This document shows positions 27,495 through 37,671 of a DNA stretch of 64,000 nt, in pieces. The notes beneath the pieces were generated by a model, which was not told the DNA's origin, searched no databases, and saw nothing but the letters and a program-made list of their open reading frames with translations. Position numbers and translations under genes: made by a program. Each line of letters begins with the position of its first letter. The first letter of the stretch is position 1. Source of the stretch: Vibrio pomeroyi (GTDB lineage Bacteria; Pseudomonadota; Gammaproteobacteria; Enterobacterales; Vibrionaceae); NCBI RefSeq assembly GCF_024347595.1, contig NZ_AP025506.1, positions 2,480,001 to 2,544,000 of the forward strand, read 5' to 3'.

Positions 27495-28511
27495 TTATTT
27501 GTTTTTTCTTAATTGCTTTAAGTAAGCTCGTACTGCACGGTTGTGCTCAGCCAAACTCTTTGAAAATACGTGACCGCCTGTTCCGCTCGCAACAAAATAC
27601 AGGTAGTTGCTGTTCTCTGGATTCAGAGCCGCATTAATTGACGCTCGACCCGCCATAGCAATCGGCGTTGGTGGCAAACCGCTCATTGTGTATGTGTTGT
27701 ACGGTGTTGGCGTGCGCAGATCTTTCTTACGGATATTACCTTTGTAGCTGTCGCCCATGCCATAGATAACCGTTGGATCAGTTTGCAAACGCATACGCTT
27801 GTTCAAACGGTTAACGAATACAGAAGACACACGCTCGCGCTCTGAAGCAACGGCGGTTTCTTTCTCAATGATAGACGCAAGAATCAGAGCTTCATAAGGT
27901 GACTTAAGAGGCAGTTTATCCGCTCTGTTTTCCCATTCATCGTTCACAACGTTCATTAGGTCACGATGGGCGCGTTTCAACAAATCTAAATCGGTTGTGC
28001 CGTAGGTGTAGTGATAGGTTTCCGCTAAGAAAAGACCTTCTAGCTTCTCATTTTCGATGCCCAGCTTTTCAGCGATCTCTTTTTCAGATACACCATCTAA
28101 CGTCTGTTGAATGAATTCGTTGTCTTTTAGCTGCACTAGCCATTCATCAAAGCGACTGCCTTCAACGAAAGTAATTGTGAATTGGTGCTCTTTACCCTCA
28201 ACCAGTACTTGTAGTGCCTGCTCTAGAGTCAACCCCGGCTCTAGCAGGAATGTACCTGCTTTTACGTCAACCAGCTCAGGATGCAACTTACGGATTAATT
28301 TCTCATAAGGAGAAGCCTCAAATAGCCCCTCATTTATCAACTGTGCCAGAACACGATTAAAGCTGCTACCTGAAGCAACGGTTACGACCTGTGGTTTTTC
28401 CAATTGGATGACTTGTTTCAGGTTATCTTGCGCTTGGTTGTAAACATAGAACCCAGCAGCGCCCGCTGCGATTAGGCACAAGATAAGAAAAATAAATAAC
28501 TTTTTGATCAC
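27495..28511 (-). CDS. mltG: Endolytic murein transglycosylase MltG
   Basis: A 338-aa inner-membrane lytic transglycosylase (YceG/DUF1175-like) that cuts nascent glycan strands and helps set their length. One N-terminal membrane anchor (about residues 3-22), a LysM-like part, and the catalytic Glu in [14 protein letters not shown]; later [14 protein letters not shown] and [17 protein letters not shown] are strongly conserved. It starts with GTG, overlapping the pabC TGA in the sequence GTGA, so translation is coupled. Confidence 0.95.
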   Translation of the reverse strand: MIKKLFIFLILCLIAAGAAGFYVYNQAQDNLKQVIQLEKPQVVTVASGSSFNRVLAQLINEGLFEASPYEKLIRKLHPELVDVKAGTFLLEPGLTLEQALQVLVEGKEHQFTITFVEGSRFDEWLVQLKDNEFIQQTLDGVSEKEIAEKLGIENEKLEGLFLAETYHYTYGTTDLDLLKRAHRDLMNVVNDEWENRADKLPLKSPYEALILASIIEKETAVASERERVSSVFVNRLNKRMRLQTDPTVIYGMGDSYKGNIRKKDLRTPTPYNTYTMSGLPPTPIAMAGRASINAALNPENSNYLYFVASGTGGHVFSKSLAEHNRAVRAYLKQLRKNK

Positions 28512-29386
28512 GAGTTTAGTTGTCCTTGAAGGCTACGAGTAACGGTTCCAATGTTAAATTGGGTTTCACTAATACGGGTAACTGGGGCAACCCCTAAAAT
28601 GGAGTTGGTCATGAAAACCTCATCAGCTTGCATGAGTTGAGATAAGCAGTAGTCACTAATAGTAACGGAAAGTTCAGCTTGATTCAGCGCGGTTAACACT
28701 TGCTTACGCATAACCCCTGCGACGCCACTCTGCGTCAGTTGAGGTGTGTAGATGGTGTCCCCTTTTCTCCAAAACAGATTAGCCATAGTGGTTTCAATGA
28801 CATTACCTGAAATATCAAGCACCACACCATCGACTTCATTGGCCTGATCCATTTCATCTTTCATCAAGATTTGCTCAAGGCGATTGTTGTGCTTATGCCC
28901 TGCAAGCAATGGGCTCAAACCTAAAGCTTGTTGGCAGATACCGAGTTCAACACCAGAATCTTGAAACGCTGAATAATGGCTTGGGAAATCAAACGTACTG
29001 ATAGTGATCGTGGGTTTAGCGATATTCTTGGTGCTATAACCTCTGCCACCAGAACCGCGACTAACGTGCAGCTTTATTCCTGCTTTTTCATCATGAGGCT
29101 TGTTTGCCTCATAGCGATTCTCTGAACCATCAAGGCTCTTTGTCCCATGAAGCGCGTTGTTTTGGATATGTTGAAGCGCACAATCGAGCCAAACATTAAC
29201 CACATCCCAATCAAGAGCAGAAATGCGTAACGCTTTCAGGCATTCATCGACACGACGCTGATGATCGTGAAAATGTTGAATCTGGCCACCTTGAACAAGC
29301 ATGGTGGTAAAACAGCCATCTCCGTACTGAAACGAGCGGTCCAAGATATCGACAGTTTGCTGTCTTTCTCCATCAACCCAAAACAT
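28508..29386 (-). CDS. pabC: Aminodeoxychorismate lyase
   Basis: A 292-aa PLP enzyme of the class IV aminotransferase fold that makes p-aminobenzoate for folate. RSFQYGDGCFTT, SRGSGGRGYS, the PLP lysine in AGHKHNNRLEQ and the glutamate region ISGNVIETTMANLFWRK are seen. The start is the inner ATG before FWVDG: GGGGA lies five bases upstream and E. coli PabC also begins MF; an ATG four codons earlier has no site. The stop overlaps mltG by four bases. A loop insertion (NNALHGTKSLDGSENR...) of about 20 residues is longer than in E. coli. Confidence 0.93.
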   Translation of the reverse strand: MFWVDGERQQTVDILDRSFQYGDGCFTTMLVQGGQIQHFHDHQRRVDECLKALRISALDWDVVNVWLDCALQHIQNNALHGTKSLDGSENRYEANKPHDEKAGIKLHVSRGSGGRGYSTKNIAKPTITISTFDFPSHYSAFQDSGVELGICQQALGLSPLLAGHKHNNRLEQILMKDEMDQANEVDGVVLDISGNVIETTMANLFWRKGDTIYTPQLTQSGVAGVMRKQVLTALNQAELSVTISDYCLSQLMQADEVFMTNSILGVAPVTRISETQFNIGTVTRSLQGQLNS

Positions 29387-29394
29387 GTTTTTCC

Positions 29395-29435
29395 CCATAA
29401 AAAGAAACGGCTCAATGCTAAAGCATCAAGCCGTT
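29395..29435 (-). terminator. Hairpin between fabF and pabC
   Basis: Stem AAACGGCTTGATGC / GCATTGAGCCGTTT on the minus strand with a short loop, then CTTTTT. It lies after fabF and overlaps the pabC ribosome site area, so it may lower pabC expression relative to fabF. How strong it is cannot be judged by eye. Confidence 0.65.
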
Positions 29436-29490
29436 TAAAAACAAGTCTAATTGTGACTATCTACGAGTGTTTACGTCTTTAATAAGATGA

Positions 29491-30735
29491 TTAAATCTTT
29501 TTGAAGATCAAACAGCCGTTTGTACCACCGAAACCGAATGAGTTACATGCAGCATATTCCATGTTGCTAACTTCACGCGCAGTGTGAGGTACTAAGTCAA
29601 TATCTAAGCCTTCTTCAGGATCATCTAGGTTGATTGTTGGTGGAACAATTTGGTCAACCAGAGACATAGCCGTGATGATAGCTTCAGCAGAACCGGCAGC
29701 ACCTAGAAGGTGACCAGTCATCGATTTCGTAGAAGAAACCAATACTTGCTTGCTGCCTGCTTCGCCAAGAGCACGCTTAATGCCCTTAACTTCCGCTACG
29801 TCACCCGCAGGAGTCGATGTACCGTGTGCGTTAACATAACCGATTTGTTCACCAGTAATGCCAGCATCACGCATAGCCGCTTCCATCGCTAGTGCACCAC
29901 CAGAGCCATCTTCACTTGGAGATGTCATGTGGTAAGCGTCACCCGACATACCGAAGCCAACTAGCTCACAGTAAATCTTAGCGCCACGAGCTTTCGCATG
30001 TTCGTACTCTTCAAGAACCATCATGCCTGCACCGTCACCAAGAACGAAGCCGTCACGGCCTTTGTCCCATGGACGAGAAGCTTTTTGAGGCTCATCGTTA
30101 CGAGTAGACAGTGCTTTAGCCGCACCAAAACCGCCCATACCTAGTGGTGTAGATGCTTTTTCAGCACCACCCGCTAGCATTGCGTCAGCATCGCCGTATG
30201 CAATCATACGTGCCGCGTGACCAATGTTATGTAGGCCAGTCGTACATGCAGTAGAGATCGCGATGTTTGGACCGCGTAGGCCGCGCATGATAGACATGTG
30301 ACCAGCAATCATATTCACGATCGTCGACGGTACGAAGAACGGGCTGATCTTACGAGGGCCTTTTTCAGTTAGAGCTTGGTGACCTGCTTCGATCAAACCA
30401 AGACCACCAATACCAGAACCGATTGCAACACCCACACGTGGAGCGTTTTCTTCAGTAATAGTTAGGGCTGAATCATCTAAAGCTTGAATACCTGCTGCGA
30501 CGCCGTACTGGATGAACAAGTCCATCTTACGAGCATCTTTTTTAGACATATACTCTTCGCAGTTAAAGTCTTTAACTAGACCTGCAAAACGAGTTGAGAA
30601 ATTGGTTGCATCAAAGTGCTCGATATTAACGATACCACTTTGACCAGCTAGCAGGGCTTTCCAAGAAGATTCTACAGTGTTGCCTACCGGTGACAACATA
30701 CCCATGCCAGTGACAACTACACGACGCTTGGACAC
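29491..30735 (-). CDS. fabF: Beta-ketoacyl-ACP synthase II
   Basis: A 414-aa condensing enzyme (E. coli FabF 413 aa) that elongates acyl-ACP and adjusts fatty acid saturation with temperature. Cys-His-His triad: [24 protein letters not shown] and [12 protein letters not shown]. It starts with GTG; CGGAG is nine bases upstream. 93 bases after acpP. Confidence 0.97.
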   Translation of the reverse strand: MSKRRVVVTGMGMLSPVGNTVESSWKALLAGQSGIVNIEHFDATNFSTRFAGLVKDFNCEEYMSKKDARKMDLFIQYGVAAGIQALDDSALTITEENAPRVGVAIGSGIGGLGLIEAGHQALTEKGPRKISPFFVPSTIVNMIAGHMSIMRGLRGPNIAISTACTTGLHNIGHAARMIAYGDADAMLAGGAEKASTPLGMGGFGAAKALSTRNDEPQKASRPWDKGRDGFVLGDGAGMMVLEEYEHAKARGAKIYCELVGFGMSGDAYHMTSPSEDGSGGALAMEAAMRDAGITGEQIGYVNAHGTSTPAGDVAEVKGIKRALGEAGSKQVLVSSTKSMTGHLLGAAGSAEAIITAMSLVDQIVPPTINLDDPEEGLDIDLVPHTAREVSNMEYAACNSFGFGGTNGCLIFKKI

Positions 30736-30828
30736 GATTTTACACTCCGGAGATTGAGGTGATTTAAGATGAGGATAGATGAGTTAGATAAAACACAGGC
30801 GGTCGAGGTGACCGCCTGGGAGAGATTA

Positions 30829-31062
30829 TTACTGAGCGCTAGTTACGTAATCGATAGCTGCTTGAACAGTAGTAATTTTCTCAGCTTCTTCATCTGGGAT
30901 TTCAGTGTCGAATTCTTCTTCTAGAGCCATTACTAGCTCAACTGTGTCTAGAGAATCTGCACCTAGGTCATCAACGAAAGAAGCTTCGTTTTTAACTTCA
31001 GCTTCGTCTACACCTAGCTGTTCAACAATGATTTTCTTTACGCGTTCTTCGAGGTTGCTCAT
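30829..31062 (-). CDS. acpP: Acyl carrier protein
   Basis: A 77-aa acidic four-helix carrier of growing acyl chains. The phosphopantetheine serine is in [12 protein letters not shown] at about residue 37. AAGGA lies eight bases before the ATG. The 166-bp gap upstream holds its own promoter and a candidate FadR site, so it can be expressed above the rest of the operon. Confidence 0.98.
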   Translation of the reverse strand: MSNLEERVKKIIVEQLGVDEAEVKNEASFVDDLGADSLDTVELVMALEEEFDTEIPDEEAEKITTVQAAIDYVTSAQ

Positions 31063-31100
31063 TTTTTCTTTTCCTTTACAGAGTTCGCTTTATGCGATGT

Positions 31101-31141
31101 TTTCCGTAGTTTATTCAATCTATTGAAAGTTGCAAGGTCAA
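31101..31141 (-). promoter_or_regulatory. acpP promoter region
   Basis: On the minus strand TTGCAA (31130-31135) is 16 bases from TAAACT (31108-31113); an alternative is TTGACC (31136-31141) with TGAATA 18 bases on. Either puts the start 30-45 bases before the acpP ATG. Confidence 0.5.
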
Positions 31142-31144
31142 CTT

Positions 31145-31161
31145 TTCTGGTCAAACCACAA
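31145..31161. promoter_or_regulatory. Candidate FadR operator upstream of acpP
   Basis: TTCTGGTCAAACCACAA keeps the CTGGTC half and AC of FadR sites of the form ANCTGGTCNGACNNGTT. It sits just upstream of the -35 region of acpP, about -50, where FadR acts as an activator at fab genes of E. coli. The fadR gene itself is at 51990-52829. Confidence 0.35.
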
Positions 31162-31228
31162 TTTTCACGATTTTAACCGAAATTACGTATGATCTTGACT
31201 TAAATCATGCACAAATGTTGCACATAAT

Positions 31229-31963
31229 TTACACCATGTACATACCGCCATTGACGTGAAGTGTTTCACCTGTGATATAAGCTGCCGCAGGTGACGCCAA
31301 AAATACCACAGCTTCAGCGATTTCGCGAGGGTCACCTAGTCGACCTGCTGGTACATTCGCCAAAGTTGCTGCACGTTGGTCATCATTTAGCGCTTTAGTC
31401 ATATCAGTTTCGATGAAACCTGGAGCAACAGTGTTCACTGTAACGCCACGAGATGCAACTTCACGAGCCATTGATTTAGTAAAGCCAATTACACCAGCTT
31501 TAGCAGCTGCGTAGTTAGCTTGACCAGCGTTACCCATAGTACCTACTACAGAACCAACGTTTACAATACGACCTTGACGCTTCTTCATCATGCCACGCAA
31601 TACAGCTTTAGACATGCGGAAGATAGGCGTTAGGTTAGTATCGATGATGTCATTCCATTCGTCGTCTTTCATACGCATAAGAAGGTTATCACGAGTGATA
31701 CCTGCGTTGTTAACTAGAATATCAATCGCACCGAACTCATCGTTGATGGTTTTCAGTGTAGCTGCAATTGAGTCAACATCCGTTACGTTAAGAGCAAGAC
31801 CTTTACCGTTCTCACCAAGGTACTCGCTGATTGCAGCAGCGCCGCCTTCAGAAGTAGCAGTACCGATAACTTTAGCACCACGCTCAACTAAAAGTTCAGC
31901 GATTGCACGACCAATGCCACGGCTTGCGCCTGTAACGAGTGCAACTTTGCCTTCTAAATTCAT
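31229..31963 (-). CDS. fabG: 3-oxoacyl-ACP reductase
   Basis: A 244-aa NADPH-dependent SDR that reduces beta-ketoacyl-ACP. TGASRGIGRA at the cofactor site, NNAG, and the catalytic Ser-Tyr-Lys in VGSVVGTMGNAG...YAAAKAG are intact. Of two adjacent ATGs I take the second: GAGAAG is five bases before it and E. coli FabG (244 aa) starts MN. 25 bases after fabD. Confidence 0.97.
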   Translation of the reverse strand: MNLEGKVALVTGASRGIGRAIAELLVERGAKVIGTATSEGGAAAISEYLGENGKGLALNVTDVDSIAATLKTINDEFGAIDILVNNAGITRDNLLMRMKDDEWNDIIDTNLTPIFRMSKAVLRGMMKKRQGRIVNVGSVVGTMGNAGQANYAAAKAGVIGFTKSMAREVASRGVTVNTVAPGFIETDMTKALNDDQRAATLANVPAGRLGDPREIAEAVVFLASPAAAYITGETLHVNGGMYMV

Positions 31964-31988
31964 CATAACTTCTCTATTAAGTGGTTAT

Positions 31989-32912
31989 TTACTTAGCAGC
32001 TTCTAGTGATGCAGTGTCATTAACTGCAGCAGCTGTCATAGTTTTTACGATTCGTTTTGTTAGACCAGTAAGAACCTTACCTGGACCTAATTCTAATAGC
32101 TTCTCAACGCCTTGCTCGTTCATTGCTTGTACGCCTTCAGTCCAACGAACTGGGCTATATAGCTGACGAACAAGTGCGTCTTTGATTTTTGCAGGGTCTG
32201 TTTCAGCAATAACATCAACGTTATTGATAACAGGCAGTGCTGGCGTGTTGAACTCTAGAGCTTCTAGAGCCACCGCTAGCTTGTCTGCTGCAGGCTTCAT
32301 CAGTGCACAGTGAGATGGCACAGAAACAGGTAAAGGAAGTGCACGCTTAGCACCTGCTTCTTTACATAGTGCACCAGCACGTTCAACTGCTGCTTTGTTA
32401 CCTGCAATAACAACTTGGCCTGGAGAGTTAAAGTTAACTGGAGACACAACTTCGTCTTGCGCAGCTTCTTCACACGCTTTAGCAATCGCTTCATCATCTA
32501 GACCGATGATTGCGTACATTGCACCAACACCCGCTGGCACTGCTTCTTGCATCAGTTGACCACGTAGTTCAACCAGCTTGATCGCTTCTTTAAAGTCGAT
32601 AACGCCAGCACATACGAGTGCAGAGTATTCGCCTAGGCTGTGACCTGCTAGGTTTACAGGTTGCTCTAGGCCAAGCTCTTGCCATACACGCCAAATTGCA
32701 ACAGACGCTGTTAAGAGAGCCGGTTGAGTGCGGAAAGTTTCATTTAGATTTTCTACTGGACCATCTTGAACCAATGCCCATAGATCGTAACCAAGTGCTT
32801 CTGAAGCTTCAGCAAATGTTTGTTTAACAACATCATACTGTTCGCCTAGGTCAGCAAGCATACCGATAGCTTGAGAGCCTTGGCCTGGGAATACGATAGC
32901 AAACTTGCTCAT
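31989..32912 (-). CDS. fabD: Malonyl-CoA:ACP transacylase
   Basis: A 307-aa enzyme loading malonate on ACP. FPGQGSQ at the start and the catalytic GHSLGEYSAL (Ser near residue 92) are seen; the His of the dyad is in VPSHCALM. AAAGGA is seven bases before the ATG. 80 bases after fabH. Confidence 0.97.
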   Translation of the reverse strand: MSKFAIVFPGQGSQAIGMLADLGEQYDVVKQTFAEASEALGYDLWALVQDGPVENLNETFRTQPALLTASVAIWRVWQELGLEQPVNLAGHSLGEYSALVCAGVIDFKEAIKLVELRGQLMQEAVPAGVGAMYAIIGLDDEAIAKACEEAAQDEVVSPVNFNSPGQVVIAGNKAAVERAGALCKEAGAKRALPLPVSVPSHCALMKPAADKLAVALEALEFNTPALPVINNVDVIAETDPAKIKDALVRQLYSPVRWTEGVQAMNEQGVEKLLELGPGKVLTGLTKRIVKTMTAAAVNDTASLEAAK

Positions 32913-32992
32913 TGTAATTATCCTTTAAGCAAAGCAAAAAATTGAATAAGGCACATAAGTTATGTGCCTTGTTTGTTGATTATCGCTTGAGG

Positions 32993-33943
32993 TTAGAATT
33001 TAACTAACGCAGAACCCCAAGTGAAGCCGCCACCAAAGGCTTCAAGAAGAAGCGTTTGACCACGTTTAATTCGCCCGTCGCGAACAGCCTCATCGAGTGC
33101 TGTTGGTACGGTAGCTGCTGACGTATTGCCGTGCTTATCAAGGGTAATCACCACCTGATCAAGCGACATTGTCAGCTTTTTAGCCGTTGCCGAGATAATA
33201 CGGTAGTTCGCTTGGTGTGGAACTAACCAATCAAGCTCTGACTTGTCCATATTATTCGCAGCTAATGTGTCTTTAACTAGCTTAGAAAGCTGAGTTACCG
33301 CCACTTTAAATACTTCGTTGCCCGCCATGTGCAGCCATTTGTCTGCATCACCACCGCGCTCTGGTACTTCTAGGCTTAGAAGCTCACCGTATTTACCATC
33401 AGAGTAAATATGAGTAGACAAAATACCTGGCTCTTCGCTTGCGCCTACAACCACCGCGCCTGCTGCATCACCAAATAGGATGATAGTAGAGCGGTCAGTC
33501 GGATCACAGGTTTTTGACAGTGCGTCCGCACCAATTACCAAAACGTTCTTACACATGCCAGTCTTGATGTGTTGATCAGCAACAGACAGTGCGTAAACAA
33601 AACCAGAACACGCTGCAGCCAAATCAAACGCAGGGCAGCCTTTAATACCAAGCTTACCTTGTACCTGACATGCCGAAGACGGGAATGTGTGGCTACTGCT
33701 GGTTGTCGCAACGATGATTAAATCAATATCTTCTTTGTCGATACCTGCCATCTCAATGGCATTCTCAGCAGCGTAAAACGCCATATCAGCAACGGTTTCG
33801 TTTTCCGCTGAAATACGACGCTCTTTAATACCTGTTCTAGCAACAATCCACTCATCGCTAGTCTCTACCATTTTCTCTAAGTCTGCGTTTGTACGCACCT
33901 GAGATGGCAAGTAGCTGCCAGTACCTAAAATTTTGCTATACAT
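32993..33943 (-). CDS. fabH: Beta-ketoacyl-ACP synthase III
   Basis: A 316-aa initiating condensing enzyme using acetyl-CoA and malonyl-ACP. Cys-His-Asn: [20 protein letters not shown] and [10 protein letters not shown]. The start is five bases after the plsX stop; the nearest GAGG is 14 bases upstream, so translation is probably coupled to plsX. Confidence 0.97.
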   Translation of the reverse strand: MYSKILGTGSYLPSQVRTNADLEKMVETSDEWIVARTGIKERRISAENETVADMAFYAAENAIEMAGIDKEDIDLIIVATTSSSHTFPSSACQVQGKLGIKGCPAFDLAAACSGFVYALSVADQHIKTGMCKNVLVIGADALSKTCDPTDRSTIILFGDAAGAVVVGASEEPGILSTHIYSDGKYGELLSLEVPERGGDADKWLHMAGNEVFKVAVTQLSKLVKDTLAANNMDKSELDWLVPHQANYRIISATAKKLTMSLDQVVITLDKHGNTSAATVPTALDEAVRDGRIKRGQTLLLEAFGGGFTWGSALVKF

Positions 33944-33948
33944 GAAGA

Positions 33949-34974
33949 CTAATAATGCCTCTCGAGTAAAACCGCTTCCAAACGATCGCTAATGCGGCTG
34001 GGGACTTGTCGTTTGACCTCGTGTACTGCTTCACCAATCGCGTTGACGACTGCAGACACATCAGCACTTCCATGACTTTTAATGACAATGCCGCGCAATC
34101 CTAACAAACTTGCGCCGTTATACTGGTCGGGGTTCAAGGTTTTTAATTCAGTAAATAGCTCAGAAAACAACATTCTGGCTATCCAACCCTTTATTGTTGA
34201 AGCCATCATGCGCGTTTTTAGCTTATCAATAAAGAGCTGAGCTGTACCTTCGCACGTTTTTAAGCAGACATTGCCCACAAAACCATCACATACGACGACA
34301 TCAGCAGCATCTTGAAGTAATTGATTACCTTCAATATAGCCTATGAAGTTCACAGACTGAGTATTCGACAACATTTCAGCGCATCGTTTTACAAGGTCAT
34401 TGCCTTTGATTTCTTCTGCACCGATATTCAATATAGCGACACGTGGAGCGCGACCTAAATGTTGTTCCGCTAATGCACTGCCCATCACGGCAAACTGAAA
34501 GAGTGAATCCGCGTCACTAGAAACGTTCGCCCCTAAATCAAGCATCCATGTGCGATTCCCTGATGCGGTAGGCAAAGCTGAAACCAATGCAGGCCTATCA
34601 ATACCAGGAAGGAGTTTAAGTCGGAAACGAGACAAAGCCATCAGTGCGCCAGTGTTACCACCACTCACACAAGCATCAGCCTGTGATTCGGCAACCAGAT
34701 CGATAGCGGCACGCATAGAACTGCCCTGACTATTACGTAAGGCTAGTGAAGGTTTTTCAGAATTGGAAATCACTCGATCACAATGCTGGATGCTCAAACG
34801 AGAATCAGGCATTCGACCTAATGAAGATAATTGAGATGTGATCGCGTTTCGATCACCTATGAGAATGACTTTTAGCTCTGGGAAATACGACAGTGCCTGC
34901 ACGGCGGCAGGCACTGTTACACGAGGACCGAAGTCCCCGCCCATTGCATCAAGCGCAACGGTTAGATTTTGCAA
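33949..34974 (-). CDS. plsX: Phosphate acyltransferase PlsX
   Basis: A 341-aa peripheral membrane enzyme that makes acyl-phosphate from acyl-ACP for phospholipid synthesis. [10 protein letters not shown] at the start, [10 protein letters not shown] and [15 protein letters not shown] are conserved. The only start that keeps the N-terminus is a TTG (reading [12 protein letters not shown] next), with AAGG seven bases upstream, overlapping the end of rpmF, nine bases away. A TTG start suggests tuned expression. Confidence 0.94.
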   Translation of the reverse strand: MQNLTVALDAMGGDFGPRVTVPAAVQALSYFPELKVILIGDRNAITSQLSSLGRMPDSRLSIQHCDRVISNSEKPSLALRNSQGSSMRAAIDLVAESQADACVSGGNTGALMALSRFRLKLLPGIDRPALVSALPTASGNRTWMLDLGANVSSDADSLFQFAVMGSALAEQHLGRAPRVAILNIGAEEIKGNDLVKRCAEMLSNTQSVNFIGYIEGNQLLQDAADVVVCDGFVGNVCLKTCEGTAQLFIDKLKTRMMASTIKGWIARMLFSELFTELKTLNPDQYNGASLLGLRGIVIKSHGSADVSAVVNAIGEAVHEVKRQVPSRISDRLEAVLLERHY

Positions 34975-34983
34975 AGGTCAACC

Positions 34984-35154
34984 TTACTTGTTGATAACCT
35001 TTTTGCCGCGGTAGAAACCTTCGGCAGTCACGTTGTGACGTAGGTGAGTTTCACCTGAAGTTGCGTCTACAGAAAGTGCAGCTGTAGTTAGTGCATCGTG
35101 TGAACGACGCATGCCACGCATTGAACGTGATTTCTTGCTCTTTTGTACGGCCAT
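34984..35154 (-). CDS. rpmF: 50S ribosomal protein L32
   Basis: A 56-aa ribosomal protein beginning [20 protein letters not shown] and ending RGKKVINK. It lacks the cysteine pairs that zinc-binding L32 forms have, as is usual in gamma-proteobacteria. AGGAGTAGGG lies just before its ATG. It follows yceD by 35 bases and precedes plsX, the same order as E. coli. Confidence 0.98.
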   Translation of the reverse strand: MAVQKSKKSRSMRGMRRSHDALTTAALSVDATSGETHLRHNVTAEGFYRGKKVINK

Positions 35155-35189
35155 TGACCCTACTCCTATGTAAATTCTTAAAGAAGCTG

Positions 35190-35717
35190 TTACTTCTTCA
35201 AGCTTTTTAAAACATCAAATGGATTCGGCTTTTTATCTTCCTCAATTTCTTCAGGAAGTTCGCCAAACACCAAATTATTTGAGTTAACGCTACAGTCCGC
35301 ATCGTCGTGCATTGCTATTTGTGGCAATCCAAGGATGAACTCGTCTTCAACTAATTGAATCAGGTCTAACTCACCGTACTCGTTCAGATCTACCAAATCG
35401 TACTCTTCCGGTGCTTCCTCTTCACTTTTCTCGCTGTAAACAGGAGTATAAGTAAATTGGACATCGCACTCATGTGCGAAAACCTCATTACAACGTTGAC
35501 ACTCTAAATCGACTTCGACGTTAGCTTTACCAGAGATAACGACTAATCGTTGTTCATCAAGCCCAAATGACATTGAGACTTGCGCGTCACGTTTTACGCC
35601 TTCAGTTGCTTCAGTTAAACGCTTTAAAAGACTGACTTGAATGATGCCATTCATATCCAGTCGTTTTTGAGCCGTTCTTGCCGGATCAACTGTACGCGGT
35701 ATTTTTTCCTTTTGCAT
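35190..35717 (-). CDS. yceD: YceD / DUF177 family protein
   Basis: A 175-aa acidic protein linked to 23S rRNA accumulation in E. coli and plants. A CxxC pair sits in [14 protein letters not shown] near residues 75-85, the family hallmark. It is the first gene of the yceD-rpmF-plsX-fab block; the 149-bp gap to divergent yceF holds the promoters. Confidence 0.93.
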   Translation of the reverse strand: MQKEKIPRTVDPARTAQKRLDMNGIIQVSLLKRLTEATEGVKRDAQVSMSFGLDEQRLVVISGKANVEVDLECQRCNEVFAHECDVQFTYTPVYSEKSEEEAPEEYDLVDLNEYGELDLIQLVEDEFILGLPQIAMHDDADCSVNSNNLVFGELPEEIEEDKKPNPFDVLKSLKK

Positions 35718-35866
35718 AGGGCGCGAATCTTATCTTCCAAATCATGTTTAGTCAAAGGAAATGGCAAAAAAAATGTACTTTCCTGCCTTTCCTATTCAGA
35801 GCATTATGAATAGCAGGACAAGTTACGTTATCCTGAGATAAATGCTTCCTTGAATTGTAAATTAAA

Positions 35867-36448
35867 ATGAGAAATTACCAACTAGTTTTAGCCTCTACAT
35901 CACCATTTAGGCAAGAGATCCTCAAAAAACTACAGTTAAGCTTCATTACCGCCAAACCAGACTGCGATGAAACGCCACTTTCAAATGAGACGCCTCAACA
36001 GTTAGTCATGCGCCTTGCTGAGACCAAAGCTAAGTCTTGCGCGGTCGAGCAACCGAGCTTGGTGATTGGCTCTGATCAAGTTTGTGTGATTGATGGAGAG
36101 ATCATTGGTAAGCCACATACTCGTGAAAAAGCAATTGAACAGTTATCCCGTCAAAGCGGCAAGAGCATCACTTTCTATACTGGCCTTTCTGTTTGGAACA
36201 GCGAGACCAACAAAGCTGACACGCGTCTCGACACCTTCATCGTTCATTTCCGTGATTTAACCAAACAACAGATCATCTCTTACGTTGAGAAAGAAGAGCC
36301 TTATTACTGCGCGGGCAGTTTTATGTGCGAAGGGTTAGGTATTGCATTATTTAAACAGATGGAAGGCAAAGATCCGAACACCTTGATTGGCCTGCCACTG
36401 ATCGACTTGGTCAATATGCTCGAAGTACAAGGAATGAGTGTGCTTTAA
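35867..36448 (+). CDS. yceF: Maf-family nucleotide pyrophosphatase YceF
   Basis: A 193-aa Maf/HAM1-fold enzyme; E. coli YceF hydrolyses 7-methyl-GTP, a modified nucleotide. ASTSPFRQEILKKL at the start, PDCDETPL, and GSDQVCVIDGEIIGKP are the conserved parts. No clear ribosome site is visible before its ATG. Divergent from yceD. Confidence 0.93.
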   Translation: MRNYQLVLASTSPFRQEILKKLQLSFITAKPDCDETPLSNETPQQLVMRLAETKAKSCAVEQPSLVIGSDQVCVIDGEIIGKPHTREKAIEQLSRQSGKSITFYTGLSVWNSETNKADTRLDTFIVHFRDLTKQQIISYVEKEEPYYCAGSFMCEGLGIALFKQMEGKDPNTLIGLPLIDLVNMLEVQGMSVL

Positions 36449-36468
36449 CTGGCGCTTGTCACACTTAC

Positions 36469-36511
36469 AGAGATTCCCTACTCCTTCCTTCGTCAGTCTA
36501 GGGAATGACGA
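36469..36511 (-). repeat. Short dispersed repeat, copy A
   Basis: On the minus strand it begins TCGTCATTCCCTAGA and ends GGGAATCTCT. The ends match copy D at 44587-44630. It pairs with copy B in opposite orientation. Confidence 0.6.
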
Positions 36512-36574
36512 AGACTAATGATTGTTACAGTCCCGAGGGCTTTTTCTTTATTCAGTCATTAATAATGCAATGTG

Positions 36575-36615
36575 TCGTCATCCTCAAGAGCGAGGCACGA
36601 GCGAGTTGGGGATCT
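36575..36615 (+). repeat. Short dispersed repeat, copy B
   Basis: Begins TCGTCATCCTC and ends TGGGGATCT. Its ends match copy C at 44498-44538 read on minus. Confidence 0.6.
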
Positions 36616-36631
36616 TCTACAGTAGGCACAA

Positions 36632-36666
36632 ACAAAAAAGGTTGACGATATTCGTCAACCTTTACC
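36632..36666. terminator. Terminator between yceF and rluC
   Basis: Stem AAAGGTTGACGA / TCGTCAACCTTT with loop TAT; on minus it ends TTTTTTGTTTG, suiting rluC, though it lies about 60 bases past the rluC stop. Confidence 0.8.
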
Positions 36667-36726
36667 ATTTTCATATAGCTGAGAGTAAATCCCGAAAGAA
36701 TTCTCCCTTTCGTATCTCGTAACTTT

Positions 36727-37671
36727 TTAGATCTTACGCAATCCGGTCAGTGCTTTTTCAAGTCTCGTTTCCATTGGTGCAGAGATATCCATCTTCTCTT
36801 CACTACCTGGGTGCGTGAACTTAATGTTTGCTGCGTGTAGGAACAAACGATCCAAGCCAACCTTACCCGTGTAAGCATCAAAACGACGATCACCGTAGCG
36901 ATCATCCCAAGCGATTGGGTGGCCAGTATATTGAGTGTGCACACGGATTTGGTGTGTACGCCCCGTAATTGGACTTGCTTGAACTAACGTCGCATCTTTG
37001 AATTTTTCTAAAACTCTAAAGCGCGTCTCAGAGGCTTTACCATTCGGGTTCACACGAACAATGCTGTTCACTTCGTTTTTCAATAATGGAGCGTTAACAA
37101 CCTTACAGCTGTTCTTCCATTCGCCCATGACTAAAGCGAAGTAATATTTTTGAACCGTTTTTTCACGGAACTGTGCTTGAAGGTGTCTTAGCGCCGAGCG
37201 CTTCTTAGCAACAAGCAAAATGCCAGATGTATCTCTATCAATACGATGCACTAACTCTAGAAAACGAGCATCAGGACGAAGTGCACGCAATGCTTCGATT
37301 GCGCCAAACTTCAACCCACTGCCACCATGAACAGCAGTGCCCGAAGGTTTGTTTAGAATCAGCATGTGATCATCTTCATAAATGATGCACTGTTCTAATT
37401 CTGAAACCTTGTTGAGTTTCGTGCTTGGCACGTTCTCTTCAGTTTTCTCTTCAATCGTGACTGGCGGGATACGAACTAAATCACCAGCTTTTAGTTTGTA
37501 CTCAGCCTTGATGCGTTTTTTATTTACGCGGACTTCGCCTTTACGCACGATTCGGTAAATCATGCTTTTCGGGATGTTTTTTAATTGGTTGCGTAAGAAG
37601 TTATCAATACGCTGACCAGCCATATCTTCGTCAATGTCGACAAATTGGACTTGGGTTCTAATTTCGCTCAT
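36727..37671 (-). CDS. rluC: 23S rRNA pseudouridine synthase C
   Basis: A 314-aa enzyme making pseudouridine at 23S positions 955, 2504 and 2580. The S4 RNA-binding domain is at about residues 18-75 (RIDNFLRNQLKNIPKSMIYR); the catalytic Asp is in HRIDRDTSG. RluC is preferred over RluD because it is next to rne, as in E. coli, divergent from it. Confidence 0.95.
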   Translation of the reverse strand: MSEIRTQVQFVDIDEDMAGQRIDNFLRNQLKNIPKSMIYRIVRKGEVRVNKKRIKAEYKLKAGDLVRIPPVTIEEKTEENVPSTKLNKVSELEQCIIYEDDHMLILNKPSGTAVHGGSGLKFGAIEALRALRPDARFLELVHRIDRDTSGILLVAKKRSALRHLQAQFREKTVQKYYFALVMGEWKNSCKVVNAPLLKNEVNSIVRVNPNGKASETRFRVLEKFKDATLVQASPITGRTHQIRVHTQYTGHPIAWDDRYGDRRFDAYTGKVGLDRLFLHAANIKFTHPGSEEKMDISAPMETRLEKALTGLRKI

